Assembly (NCBI RefSeq): GCF_011059145.1
Contig: NZ_JAALLT010000001.1
Location: forward strand, 45,250 to 109,249
Direction of reading: 5' to 3'
DNA from: Halalkalibaculum roseum
GTDB lineage: Bacteria; Bacteroidota; Rhodothermia; Balneolales; Balneolaceae
Length of the DNA stretch: 64,000 nt
The position numbers were made by a program, and so were the translations under genes. Of the stretch, positions 1 through 7,922 are shown one piece after another. The notes beneath the pieces are model-generated. The model worked only from the letters and a program-made list of their open reading frames with translations. It was not told the DNA's origin and made no database searches. Numbering within the stretch: the first letter of the stretch is position 1; each line of letters starts with the position of its first letter.

Positions 1-3
1 GTG

Positions 4-40
4 TTTATTGTTACTGTTGGCGGCCCAAAGTAACAATAAA
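4..40. repeat. Inverted repeat / hairpin at the left edge
   Basis: Positions 4-15 (TTTATTGTTACT) and 29-40 are perfect reverse complements, enclosing a partly paired GC-rich centre. It could end transcription of a gene to the left of the window or be one more palindromic repeat. There is no U-run on either side, so a classical intrinsic terminator is not assured. Confidence 0.5.
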
Positions 41-133
41 GAATACTTATGCTATTGTATAGAATGGAGTCATAAGGATTTTGAGAATATATTAATATAC
101 CCTTCTGTGTAAATCTACGGTCAAACAACTACT

Positions 134-613
134 TTAAAACGAAAACCTCATCTTAACGCTGGTGCCGGTGGCTTCGAGGTGTAAGGTTCTTATGGGCGAT
201 TGGAAGGTGCCTCTACTTTCGTAATTATAAAGTTCTACCGCACTTCTTCTCTGCGAACGGGCGGAGGTCCCTATGATGAGTCCTACAATAGTCAATCCTG
301 AACCAACTCCGATCAGGGTATAATTTGCTTCTGCTTCATGGTCGAAAAAATCCATGCCCTCAATCCATCCGGCCATAATCAGAGAAATACCCCCAAGTGA
401 AACCGGTAGCGACAGATAACCTGTTGCAACTCCCGATCGCATCATCTTATGTATTTCGGGATATGGCTTCATCAGATCCATGACTTCCGACATTTTCAGT
501 TTCTTCCCCTGTAGATAGTAGTTGTCTTTTTTTGTCTCTATGGTCTGGGCATGGGAGGCGACGGAAAGGAAAAAGAATAGGAGAAGAAATAAGGAGGTTA
601 TTGCGTGTTTCAT
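134..613 (-). CDS. Hypothetical exported membrane protein
   Basis: This 159-residue protein is not recognised. The first 22 residues form a signal peptide with a long Leu/Phe core ending in an AHAQ-like cleavage site. Two hydrophobic stretches follow, at about residues 67-84 and 98-114, rich in Gly and Leu and joined by a short acidic loop. A basic segment and a C-terminus ending in Arg-Phe-Ser-Phe come after them; an aromatic end of that kind is common in outer-membrane or periplasmic proteins of this group. It stands alone, transcribed away from the GIY-YIG gene. A role in the envelope is an inference. Confidence 0.6.
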   Translation of the reverse strand: MKHAITSLFLLLFFFLSVASHAQTIETKKDNYYLQGKKLKMSEVMDLMKPYPEIHKMMRSGVATGYLSLPVSLGGISLIMAGWIEGMDFFDHEAEANYTLIGVGSGLTIVGLIIGTSARSQRRSAVELYNYESRGTFQSPIRTLHLEATGTSVKMRFSF

Positions 614-781
614 CGGTTTGTGCTTCGTTGAAATCTACACAAGCAGATTAGAGATTTGGAGAGAGTTTTTCATTCCCTAAAATTTCTTTTGGGAAACAAG
701 GTTATGGAACACGTATGCCCGCTAATAATGCGGATATTGGCGAGTTTTAAAACTATTATTTTTCTCATCAAACACTTTTAT

Positions 782-876
782 TGTCATCCCGAGCCTAGTC
801 GAGGGATCTCATCCGTTATATTAAGTTTTATCATTTCTGAGCGGATGAGATTCCCCCACTTACGGTCGGAATGACA
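782..876. repeat. 95-bp imperfect palindromic (MITE-like) repeat
   Basis: The left arm starts TGTCATCCCGAG and runs into GGGATCTCATCCG. The right arm is its imperfect reverse complement, running from CGGATGAGATTCCCCC to CGGAATGACA. The arms are about 34 nt with an AT-rich centre. The TGTCAT/ATGACA ends resemble widely dispersed small palindromic repeats of bacterial chromosomes. It occupies most of the otherwise gene-free stretch 614-980; nothing else is recognisable there. Confidence 0.7.
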
Positions 877-980
877 CCAAAAACGATTTATAATTCTTAA
901 TTAGAATAACATTATGAAACCTGCGAGAAACCGCATTGTCTGTGGTTTCCGTGTTCAATTGTAGATCTGTGGTAAAAAAA

Positions 981-1241
981 ATGAATAGCTGGTTTGTATA
1001 TATGATACGTTGCGCGAATGGGAGTTTGTATACGGGGTGTACGAATAATCTCATTCGGCGATGGCACGAGCACCGGGAGGGCAACGGGGCCAAGTACCTT
1101 CGCATCCATGAGCCGAGAAAGGTGGTCTTTGTGGAGGAGCAGCCTGATCGATCAGAAGCCTGCCGGCGCGAGTATCAGATTAAACAGCTAACGAAGCAGG
1201 ATAAAGAAGACCTTATAGAACACGAATTTTCACAGATATAA
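981..1241 (+). CDS. GIY-YIG nuclease superfamily protein (UPF0213-like)
   Basis: The 86-residue protein starts at the ATG at 981; the reading frame is open further upstream, but GIY-YIG proteins of this short type begin with the strand seen here (WFVYMIRCANGSLYTG). The GIY equivalent (VYM) and the YIG equivalent (YTG) are followed by the helix with conserved Arg and His (RRWHEHREGNGAKY). A Glu downstream fits the usual catalytic carboxylate. Stand-alone members of this family are common in bacteria and mostly uncharacterised; a role in DNA cleavage or repair is inferred from the fold. It lies just after the palindromic repeat and converges with the molybdenum hydroxylase genes. Confidence 0.85.
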   Translation: MNSWFVYMIRCANGSLYTGCTNNLIRRWHEHREGNGAKYLRIHEPRKVVFVEEQPDRSEACRREYQIKQLTKQDKEDLIEHEFSQI

Positions 1242-1282
1242 AATCTGCGGAAACCCGCCGATTCCGTGGCCTCCGTGTTCCA

Positions 1283-1738
1283 TCAACTCTTTGCCGCGGT
1301 TTTGATCGCTTTTCGAATTCTCAGGTAGGTACCGCAACGGCACAGATTCCCGCTCATAGCCGATTCAATCTCCTCATCACTCGGATCCGGATTCTGCTTC
1401 AGCAGCGCGGCGGCGCTCATAATTTGACCCGCTTGGCAATAGCCGCATTGGGGTACATCATGCTCCAGCCAGGCCTGCTGTACAGGATGATCCCCTTCTT
1501 CAGAAAGTCCTTCAATAGTCGTCACTTCGGAATCCCCGACCGCCGATACCGGCAGGGAACAGGAGCGGATAGCGTTGCCGTCGAGGTGCACGGTGCAGGC
1601 CCCGCATTGAGCGATACCGCATCCGAACTTGGTACCGGGCATGTTCAGGTGATCCCGCAGCACCCACAGCAGGGGCGTATCGGGCGTTACATCGACTTCG
1701 TGTTTCTCATTGTTGATCGTGAGTGTAAAAGCTGCCAT
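1283..1738 (-). CDS. iorA-like: 2Fe-2S subunit of an isoquinoline-oxidoreductase-type molybdenum hydroxylase (copy 1)
   Basis: This 151-residue protein carries two 2Fe-2S clusters. The N-terminal ferredoxin-like domain shows the plant-type set [15 protein letters not shown], then a further Cys (IRSCSLP). The C-terminal helical domain has [10 protein letters not shown] and [16 protein letters not shown]. Such subunits pass electrons from the molybdenum site of xanthine-oxidase-family enzymes to an acceptor. It lies 35 bp downstream of the large-subunit gene. A closely similar paralogue lies just upstream of that gene; from about residue 20 to the end the two are almost identical. The subunit has no signal peptide and would be exported, if at all, bound to its Tat-signalled partner. 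Confidence 0.92.
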   Translation of the reverse strand: MAAFTLTINNEKHEVDVTPDTPLLWVLRDHLNMPGTKFGCGIAQCGACTVHLDGNAIRSCSLPVSAVGDSEVTTIEGLSEEGDHPVQQAWLEHDVPQCGYCQAGQIMSAAALLKQNPDPSDEEIESAMSGNLCRCGTYLRIRKAIKTAAKS

Positions 1739-1773
1739 AATGTGTGTATTTAGCGGTTAATGCTTTCTGATTG

Positions 1774-3972
1774 TTAGGATTCCCGCGTTGCCATCTCCTG
1801 TTCTGCTACCATCAAGGGCTGATTGTAATAACGCTGGCCGGTAGCCTTGTAGAGGGCATTCGCCATGGCGGCCATTACGGGCGGCAAGGGAGGCTCTCCC
1901 AGTCCGGTGGGATGCACATCGCTATCCACAAAGAAGACTTCAATTTCTTGAGGCGCTTCCGGATTTCTGATGAGCCGGTAGTCGTTGAAATTGTCCTGAT
2001 CGGGAGTACCATTATCAAAAGTCAGCCTGCTGTAAAGGGCATGTCCCAGTCCGTCCACAATACCTCCTTCCACCTGGTTGATGGCGCCTTCGCGGTTAAC
2101 CACGATACCGCAATCCACGGCGCACCACACTTTCTGTATACGGTGGGAATCTCCGTCTTTCACTAAGTCAACCACCTGGGCCACATAGGAATTGTGGCAG
2201 TAGTAAGCGGCCACGCCACGGTACACACCGGGCATCTCCTTATCCCAGTTCGATTTCTCGCGAACCAGCTTAAGTACGCCGGCATAACGCTCGGCATCAT
2301 AATCGTTGTCTTCGCCCACCGGATTCTTCATGGCCCGGTCGAAAAGCTCCAGACGGAAGTCAATGGGATCCTTGCCGGCCACTTCAGCCAGCTCGTCGAT
2401 AAAGGACTGCTCAGCGGCCGCCGTGAAGTTCGATCGCGGGGCGCGCCATGCACCGGTGGTGATGTTGGTCTCCACTCCCACATTTTCTGAAGAGTAGTGA
2501 TCAACAGCTCCTGCCGGATAGCGGTTTGCAAACAATGGGCTCGAAGGAATTCCGGCTCCTTTGGCCTGGAAACTCTGCAGGTTTCCATTGTCATCCAGCG
2601 ATGCTTTATAGTTGATTGCGTAAGCGGGACGGTAGGTACCCTGGGTCATGTCGTCTTCGCGGGTGTAAATCAGTTTTACCGGTCCGCCGATCTTTTTGGA
2701 GATCGCAGCGGCTTCCAATCCGAAATTGCCATATAGCCTTCGTCCGAAACCACCGCCCATGCGGGTCATGTCGACCATAATATTCGATTCGGGAATACCC
2801 AGCAGCTGTGAAGCCGACCCGCGCAGTTGTTCGGGAGTTTGAATCGGGCCGATCAGTTCGGCACGGTCGCTGCTCACATCTGCAAAGAAATTCATCGGCT
2901 CAAGGGTATTGTGGGCCAGGAAGGGTGCGGTATACGTGCGCTCCACGACTCGTGCGGCCGATTCCGCCACGGTCTCCGGCGTTCCGTCTTTTCGTTGCAC
3001 CTCTCCGGTGCGGTCGGTAATGGCTTCCCGGAGCTTGCGGGTATGATCCGCGCTGTTTTCCAGGTCACCGGTAGTTTCCCACTCTACCTTCAGGGCATCT
3101 TTGGCTTTTTTGACCTGCCAGGTGGTCTCACCGGTAACGACAACCAGCTCATGGAACGCATTGACGTCCGACCACTGCGGTTCCCCGATAGAGGTGTTGA
3201 TGGTGAACACATCATAAATGCCCGGCATCGACTTCGCCTCGGTGGCGTCAAAAGATTTCATTTTCATGCCGAAGGAGGGGGGATGCTTGATCATGGCGAT
3301 GGCCATCCCTTCGCGGGTAAAATCAAGTCCGAATAAAGGCTTACCCGTGACAATCTCCTTGCCATCGACATTTTTGATGTACTTACCGATCAGCTTGAAA
3401 TCATCGGGATTTTTGAGAGGGACTTCCTCGGGCACCGGAATATTCACGGCTTCGGAAGCGACTTCCCCGTATCCAATGGTGTCGCCGGTGTTTTTATTGG
3501 TGATAACACCGTCAGCGGTGCTAAGGTTATTGACATTGACGCCCCATTTCTTGGCAGCGGCTGCTACTAATAAGTATCTGGCAGTGGCTCCGGCCATCCG
3601 CAGACTGTCCCATCCCTGTCGAATGGATTGGCTACCGCCGGCAAGCTGGCGGGTATACTTGCTCGTATTCAGGGGAGCCTGTTCAACCTTCACCTGTTCC
3701 CAGTCAACGTCGAGTTCTTCGGCCACGATCAACGGCATGGAGGTCTTTACATTCTGACCTATCTCCGGGTTAGGCGAGAGAATAGTCACCGTGCCGTCGG
3801 GCGCAATTTGTATATAGGCATTGATATCGAACATCTCATCCGGGAGATTTTCGATGTCGCTGTCGCTAGCCAATGCCGACATCCAGCTGAAGCCGACCAT
3901 GAGTCCCCCACCGCCCATTGCCATAGTTTTCAAAAAAGATCTTCGTCCCATCGATGTTTTTGCGCTTCCCAT
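1774..3972 (-). CDS. iorB-like: Molybdopterin-binding large subunit, isoquinoline 1-oxidoreductase IorB-like (xanthine oxidase family)
   Basis: The 732-residue protein starts with a twin-arginine motif (GRRSFLKT) and a hydrophobic stretch, so it is probably exported folded or anchored in the periplasm. Family hallmarks are the GGGFGRRLYGNF loop near residue 400, the Arg-rich substrate-channel segments, and near the C-terminus the GLGEPPLPP motif. The Glu of that motif is the expected general base next to the molybdenum. IorB-type enzymes hydroxylate N-heterocycles or oxidise aldehydes using water, and carry molybdopterin cytosine dinucleotide. The substrate here is unknown. It sits between two 2Fe-2S subunit genes and is divergent from the full cofactor pathway, which includes the MocA and XdhC homologues such an enzyme needs. 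Confidence 0.92.
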   Translation of the reverse strand: MGSAKTSMGRRSFLKTMAMGGGGLMVGFSWMSALASDSDIENLPDEMFDINAYIQIAPDGTVTILSPNPEIGQNVKTSMPLIVAEELDVDWEQVKVEQAPLNTSKYTRQLAGGSQSIRQGWDSLRMAGATARYLLVAAAAKKWGVNVNNLSTADGVITNKNTGDTIGYGEVASEAVNIPVPEEVPLKNPDDFKLIGKYIKNVDGKEIVTGKPLFGLDFTREGMAIAMIKHPPSFGMKMKSFDATEAKSMPGIYDVFTINTSIGEPQWSDVNAFHELVVVTGETTWQVKKAKDALKVEWETTGDLENSADHTRKLREAITDRTGEVQRKDGTPETVAESAARVVERTYTAPFLAHNTLEPMNFFADVSSDRAELIGPIQTPEQLRGSASQLLGIPESNIMVDMTRMGGGFGRRLYGNFGLEAAAISKKIGGPVKLIYTREDDMTQGTYRPAYAINYKASLDDNGNLQSFQAKGAGIPSSPLFANRYPAGAVDHYSSENVGVETNITTGAWRAPRSNFTAAAEQSFIDELAEVAGKDPIDFRLELFDRAMKNPVGEDNDYDAERYAGVLKLVREKSNWDKEMPGVYRGVAAYYCHNSYVAQVVDLVKDGDSHRIQKVWCAVDCGIVVNREGAINQVEGGIVDGLGHALYSRLTFDNGTPDQDNFNDYRLIRNPEAPQEIEVFFVDSDVHPTGLGEPPLPPVMAAMANALYKATGQRYYNQPLMVAEQEMATRES

Positions 3973-3983
3973 AATACTGGTAT

Positions 3984-4439
3984 TTAAGTGTTAGCAGCTG
4001 ATTTAATGGCCTTTCGAATTCTCAGGTAGGTGCCGCAGCGGCATAGATTCCCGCTCATGGACGATTGAATATCCTCGTCGCTCGGATCCGGGTTTTGTTT
4101 CAGCAGCGCGGCGGCGCTCATAATCTGTCCCGCCTGGCAATAGCCGCACTGGGGCACGTCATGCTCCAGCCAGGCTTGCTGAACGGGATGATCCCCGTCT
4201 TCGGAGAGTCCTTCAATAGTGGTGACTTTTGCATCGCCGACTGCTGATACAGGCAGGGAGCAGGAGCGGATGGCATTGCCGTCGAGGTGTACGGTACAGG
4301 CCCCACACTGGGCGATACCGCATCCGAATTTGGTGCCGGGCAGGTTCAGGTGATCCCGCAGTACCCAGAGCAGAGGCGTATCCGGGGCAACATCTACCTG
4401 CTGCTCCTTGCTATTAATGGTGAGCTGAAATATCGCCAT
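3984..4439 (-). CDS. iorA-like: 2Fe-2S subunit of an isoquinoline-oxidoreductase-type molybdenum hydroxylase (copy 2)
   Basis: The 151-residue protein is the first gene of the minus-strand enzyme operon. A GTG two codons further upstream is also possible, but the ATG at 4439 aligns with the start of copy 1. Cysteine motifs are the same as in copy 1 ([35 protein letters not shown]). Differences cluster in the first 25 residues and in a few codons elsewhere, while the DNA has diverged at many third positions, so the duplication is not recent. The two copies may serve alternative electron acceptors, or one may be redundant. It ends 11 bp before the large subunit gene. Confidence 0.9.
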   Translation of the reverse strand: MAIFQLTINSKEQQVDVAPDTPLLWVLRDHLNLPGTKFGCGIAQCGACTVHLDGNAIRSCSLPVSAVGDAKVTTIEGLSEDGDHPVQQAWLEHDVPQCGYCQAGQIMSAAALLKQNPDPSDEDIQSSMSGNLCRCGTYLRIRKAIKSAANT

Positions 4440-4592
4440 GGCCACTTGTTGTTTATTAACTAAACCCGGACGTGCAACTTATTGTATTAGCTGAGGATCA
4501 CAGATAATTACAATAATCAAACAAATGCTTTCGACTTTCAAACATTTTTAAACTTCTTACCCGGTGCAGCTTTCAAATAAACAAATATTCTC

Positions 4593-4600
4593 TATTTTTG
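4593..4600 (+). promoter_or_regulatory. Candidate -7 element of the molybdenum-cofactor operon
   Basis: TATTTTTG matches the TAnnTTTG -7 consensus of Bacteroidota-type sigma-A promoters. It would give a leader of about 150 nt before the cysteine desulfurase start at 4756. A clear -33 TTG is not seen at the usual distance, so activation by another factor is possible. Confidence 0.4.
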
Positions 4601-4640
4601 CTAGTAAGGAAATTGTTTTAACAAAGAAAAATCAGATAGT

Positions 4641-4723
4641 TCTGCAAGATGCGCCGGTCCGAAATCGATATGGATCGTCCGGGTTAGATAAAACTTCCAA
4701 TACAAGGTGCATGGAAATGCAGA
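4641..4723 (+). promoter_or_regulatory. Structured 5' leader of the molybdenum-cofactor operon (candidate cis-regulatory RNA)
   Basis: TCTGCA at 4641-4646 pairs perfectly with TGCAGA at 4718-4723. Directly inside, ATGCGCC at 4649-4655 pairs with GGTGCAT at 4706-4712 with one G-U pair. Together they make a 13-pair closing stem interrupted by a small internal loop. The enclosed 50 nt can form at least one further hairpin (CGAT-ATGG-ATCG at about 4665-4676, with CCGG/CCGG outside it). The element lies between the candidate promoter and the first gene of the cofactor pathway. It does not obviously match the known Moco RNA motif. The remaining gene-free bases of 4440-4755 show no gene. Confidence 0.45.
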
Positions 4724-4755
4724 ACAGAGCAATTCGAAACAACCGGTTATAATCC

Positions 4756-5904
4756 GTGAAGAAGATCTATTTAGATTATAATGCCACCACTCCTGTTGAC
4801 CCGAGGGTCATGGAGCATATGCTGCCCTATTTCACCGAGAAATTCGGGAATGCCTCCAGCATCAACCATGCCTACGGTTGGGATGCAGAAGAAGCGGTGA
4901 GCATAGCCCGTGATCAGCTTGCACGGCTGATAGGGTCGAAGCCCAGTGAAATTATCTTCACCTCCGGTGCCACTGAGGCGGTTAACCTGGCTCTGATCGG
5001 GGCATGCAGGGCGAACGCGGAAAAGGGAGATCATATCATCACCTGTGTTACCGAACATAAAGCCGTACTTGACACCTGCCATGAGCTGGAAGAGCGGGGT
5101 ATTGAGGTCAGCTACCTGGAGGTGGATGCCTCAGGCGCTATTGATTTAGAGGAACTTAAGAATGCCATTACCGGCCGTACCATCCTGGTGAGCCTGATGC
5201 ATGCCAATAACGAGACCGGTGTCATTCACCCGCTGAAAGAGATTGCTGAAATTACCCGAGAGCACGATGCTTTATTGATGACCGATGCCACGCAGTCCGT
5301 TGGAAAAATATCTGTTGATGTTGAGAAGCTGGGTGTAGACCTGGCTGCTTTCTCCGCGCATAAATTGTATGGTCCAAAAGGCGCAGGGGCGCTCTATGTT
5401 CGCCAGGAACCGAAGGCAGAGATCTCACCCGTGCAGTTTGGCGGGGGACAGGAAAAAGGATTGCGCCCTGGTACCCTGAATGTGCCTGCCATCGTGGGTT
5501 TTGGAAAAGCCTGTGAACTCTGTGCCACCGAGATGGAAGAAGATGCAAAACGCTTGAGCCAATGGCGGGACCGGCTGGAAGAGGAGTTGTTGGCATTGGG
5601 TGATGTGCGGGTCAATGGAAAGAAGTCGATGCGGCTGCCGCATATGACCAACCTCTCCTTCGAGCATATTGACGGCAGCAAGCTGCTTCGCTCACTCAGG
5701 AATTTGGCGGTTTCCCAGGGATCGGCCTGCACCTCGGGGACGGTAGAGCCTTCGCATGTCTTAAAGGGCATGGGACATTCGGATGAGCTGGCCCTCTCCT
5801 CCCTGCGCATCGGACTCGGCCGTTATACGGAAGAGGAAGAGATAACCATCGCCATTGACACCATCAAAGAATCTATAGACCGTTTACGACTGGCAACTTC
5901 ATGA
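4756..5904 (+). CDS. Cysteine desulfurase (NifS/IscS family)
   Basis: The 382-residue PLP enzyme takes sulfur from L-cysteine. The PLP lysine lies in SAHKLYGPKG (Lys203), the cofactor-stacking His in TEHKAVLD (His101), and the persulfide-forming Cys in the mobile loop SQGSACTSGT (Cys325). It is the first gene of the cofactor operon and overlaps xdhC by four bases (ATGA). That position suggests it supplies sulfur for the MoaD thiocarboxylate and/or for the terminal sulfido ligand of the xanthine-oxidase-type cofactor. A general Fe-S assembly role cannot be excluded, because no iscU or scaffold gene is nearby. Confidence 0.93.
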   Translation: MKKIYLDYNATTPVDPRVMEHMLPYFTEKFGNASSINHAYGWDAEEAVSIARDQLARLIGSKPSEIIFTSGATEAVNLALIGACRANAEKGDHIITCVTEHKAVLDTCHELEERGIEVSYLEVDASGAIDLEELKNAITGRTILVSLMHANNETGVIHPLKEIAEITREHDALLMTDATQSVGKISVDVEKLGVDLAAFSAHKLYGPKGAGALYVRQEPKAEISPVQFGGGQEKGLRPGTLNVPAIVGFGKACELCATEMEEDAKRLSQWRDRLEEELLALGDVRVNGKKSMRLPHMTNLSFEHIDGSKLLRSLRNLAVSQGSACTSGTVEPSHVLKGMGHSDELALSSLRIGLGRYTEEEEITIAIDTIKESIDRLRLATS

Positions 5905-7055
5905 AAGAAACCGAATCCATTATAACCGCTTACGAGAAAGCAAAAGCTGCCGGACAAGGTTGCGTGCTGGCCACGGTCGTGCACGTAGAAGGGTCTTCGT
6001 ACCGCAGGGCCGGGGCGCGCATGCTGGTGGATGAATATGGGATGATGACCGGGGCTATCAGCGGCGGTTGCCTGGAAGGCGATGCGTTGCGAAAAGCACT
6101 GCATGCCCTGGAGAAAGGAGAAAATAAACTCATCACCTACGATACCAGCGATGAGGATGACGCGGTGATCGGGGCCCAGCTGGGATGCAACGGCATCATA
6201 CAGGTGCTGTTTGAACCCTTGGATTTTGAGGATCCCCATAACCCGGTAGAGCTGCTGCGCAAGGCGGTAGAAAGCGGGGAAAAGGCGGTGATTGTATCGC
6301 TGTTCAACCTGCAGAAAAGCAAAAAACAACCAGGCACCAAACTGATTTTCAATGACGAACAGCAAATCACTGAACTGGAGGAAGACGCGGAGCTGGAGCA
6401 ACAGATTATGGACGACGCTCGAAGCGTGATCGGGGGCAAGTATTCGCAGTTCATTGCCTACCATAGCAAAGGCGAGCAGCTGCATGCCTTCCTGCATCTC
6501 TATACCCCACCGCCCTCGCTGGTGCTGGTGGGAGCCGGCAATGACGCGCAGGTTCTTTCGGAGATGGCGGAAATATTGGGCTGGGATATCAGCATTGTGG
6601 ACGGGCGGCCGTCCCACGCCAGTACCGACCGCTTTTCCAACTCCTGCCAGGTCATCGTGAGCAAGCCGGAGGAAGTACTGGAGAACATCAGCATCAATGA
6701 GCGGACCTCTTTTGTATTGATTTCGCACAACTACAACTACGACCTGCAGGTGTTAAAACTGCTGCTGGACATTCCTAAAATTCCCTACATCGGTATTCTT
6801 GGTCCCAACAAGAAGTACCAACGAATGCTGGATGAATTGAAAGAGGATGGCATAGAGCTCAGTGATAAACAATTGTCCAGAATATATGCTCCTGTCGGGC
6901 TGGACATTCAGGCCGATACGCCTTCAGAGATTGCGCTCTCCATTCTTTCCGAAATACAGTCGGTATTGACGGGGGCACATGTTTCGCATCTCAGGGAACG
7001 CGAGGGCGACATCCATGACCACAAACAAAGCGCATTCAAGGAAGTAGAGCTATGA
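5901..7055 (+). CDS. xdhC: XdhC/CoxI family molybdenum-cofactor insertion factor
   Basis: The 384-residue protein has the N-terminal XdhC_CoxI domain with the GAISGGCLEGD motif near residue 50-60, whose Cys is conserved in the family. The C-terminal XdhC_C Rossmann domain begins at SLVLVGAGNDAQVL (about residue 210) and includes PYIGILGPNKKYQRML. XdhC proteins bind sulfurated molybdenum cofactor and hand it to xanthine-dehydrogenase-type enzymes. The overlaps with the upstream desulfurase and the downstream nucleotidyltransferase gene (four bases each) imply translational coupling. This fits a maturation module for the divergent IorAB-like enzyme. Confidence 0.93.
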   Translation: MKETESIITAYEKAKAAGQGCVLATVVHVEGSSYRRAGARMLVDEYGMMTGAISGGCLEGDALRKALHALEKGENKLITYDTSDEDDAVIGAQLGCNGIIQVLFEPLDFEDPHNPVELLRKAVESGEKAVIVSLFNLQKSKKQPGTKLIFNDEQQITELEEDAELEQQIMDDARSVIGGKYSQFIAYHSKGEQLHAFLHLYTPPPSLVLVGAGNDAQVLSEMAEILGWDISIVDGRPSHASTDRFSNSCQVIVSKPEEVLENISINERTSFVLISHNYNYDLQVLKLLLDIPKIPYIGILGPNKKYQRMLDELKEDGIELSDKQLSRIYAPVGLDIQADTPSEIALSILSEIQSVLTGAHVSHLREREGDIHDHKQSAFKEVEL

Positions 7056-7657
7056 GTGATGACAAAGATACCGGGGTTATTGTACTCGCAGCCGGGTCCT
7101 CCTCCCGCCTGGGCGAGCCCAAGCAGCTGGTGGAGTTCAAGGATCAGCCGCTGCTGCAGAAGGTTATTAAAGAGTGCGAACCTTTGACCTTTGGTTCCGG
7201 CATCATTGTGCTTGGGTCCAATGCGGAAGAGATTCAACAGCAGATTGATCCGGGTTCCTTCACTTTTGTGATCAATGAGAAATGGCGGGAGGGCATTGCA
7301 TCCAGCATCCGAAAAGGTGTGGAGGAGACGCTGAAAAATCATCCCGATACCGAAAACCTGTTGTTCCTGCTCTCCGACCAGCCCTTTGTGAGTACGGAGC
7401 TGATCCGTCAGCTGTTGACTGAACATAGGAAGGAAACCAAAGAGATCACGGCCAGCTCTTATAAGGGAGACATCGGCGTGCCGGCGATTTTCTCAAAGTC
7501 CTTGTTTCCCCTGCTGCTGGAACTCAGCGGGGACCAGGGAGCAAAAAAAATTATGAAACAGCACCCTGAAAGGGTGGTTGCGGTTCCCTTTGAGATGGGT
7601 CACTTTGATGTGGATACCCCGGAGGACCGGAATGAACTACACAATTTTGAATCATAA
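7052..7657 (+). CDS. mocA: MocA-like molybdenum cofactor cytidylyltransferase
   Basis: The 201-residue nucleotidyltransferase opens with the signature VLAAGSSSRLGEPKQLVEF, which binds the nucleotide triphosphate. LLSDQPFV around residue 110 carries the metal-binding Asp, and HFDVDTPEDRNEL lies at the C-terminus. The EPKQL form, next to xdhC, points to MocA (CTP, making molybdopterin cytosine dinucleotide) rather than MobA (GTP). The cytidine form is the cofactor of IorB-type enzymes, consistent with the divergent genes. The substrate choice is inferred from family and context. Confidence 0.87.
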   Translation: MSDDKDTGVIVLAAGSSSRLGEPKQLVEFKDQPLLQKVIKECEPLTFGSGIIVLGSNAEEIQQQIDPGSFTFVINEKWREGIASSIRKGVEETLKNHPDTENLLFLLSDQPFVSTELIRQLLTEHRKETKEITASSYKGDIGVPAIFSKSLFPLLLELSGDQGAKKIMKQHPERVVAVPFEMGHFDVDTPEDRNELHNFES

Positions 7658-7678
7658 ACCCGTTACGCAATCACTGCC

Positions 7679-7918
7679 ATGAGTATCACCGTAAAGTATT
7701 TTGGAGCGGTAGCCGAACAGACCGGTACTTCCGAAGAAGAGCTTAATCTGGATGAAACCGGAAACAGCGTAGCGCAACTGAAAGCCTATTGCGTACAGAA
7801 GTACGATCTTGAAGAGGAGGAGACCATACAACTGGCCGTCAACCAGGTGCTGAATGCCGGCGAAAAGCTGGAAGAGGGCGATGAAGTGGCCTTTTTGCCA
7901 CCCTATGCCGGAGGCTAA
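7679..7918 (+). CDS. moaD: Molybdopterin synthase small subunit MoaD
   Basis: This 79-residue ubiquitin-like protein ends in LPPYAGG. The C-terminal Gly-Gly is adenylated by MoeB and then converted to a thiocarboxylate, which donates sulfur for the dithiolene of molybdopterin. The fold pattern (SITVKYFGAVAEQTG, then an acidic helix and GDEVAFLPP) is typical. The ribosome-binding site of moeB overlaps the last codons of moaD. Confidence 0.93.
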   Translation: MSITVKYFGAVAEQTGTSEEELNLDETGNSVAQLKAYCVQKYDLEEEETIQLAVNQVLNAGEKLEEGDEVAFLPPYAGG

Positions 7919-7922
7919 TGAG

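Noticed and set aside
656-874. A 72-residue open frame
   Set aside because: Its second half runs through the MITE-like palindrome and no protein family is visible.
860-1109. Minus-strand frames overlapping the GIY-YIG gene
   Set aside because: The plus-strand GIY-YIG motif is clear and excludes them.
2827-3757. Several 70-180-residue frames antisense to the molybdopterin subunit
   Set aside because: They are by-products of the codon pattern of a strongly supported gene.
4641-4723. Calling the leader a Moco riboswitch
   Set aside because: The fold could be drawn by hand but no match to the known Moco RNA motif was seen, so it is reported only as a structured leader.
4564-4752. A 62-residue open frame in the molybdenum-cofactor leader
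   Set aside because: It overlaps the structured leader, has no visible ribosome site and shows no family-like motif, so it is probably chance.
5823-6728. A 301-residue open frame antisense to xdhC
   Set aside because: xdhC is strongly supported by its motifs and overlaps with its neighbours, and the antisense frame has no recognisable domain.
7854-7922. An upstream start for moeB inside moaD
   Set aside because: The extra residues do not match the family, and a good ribosome-binding site precedes the ATG at 7923.
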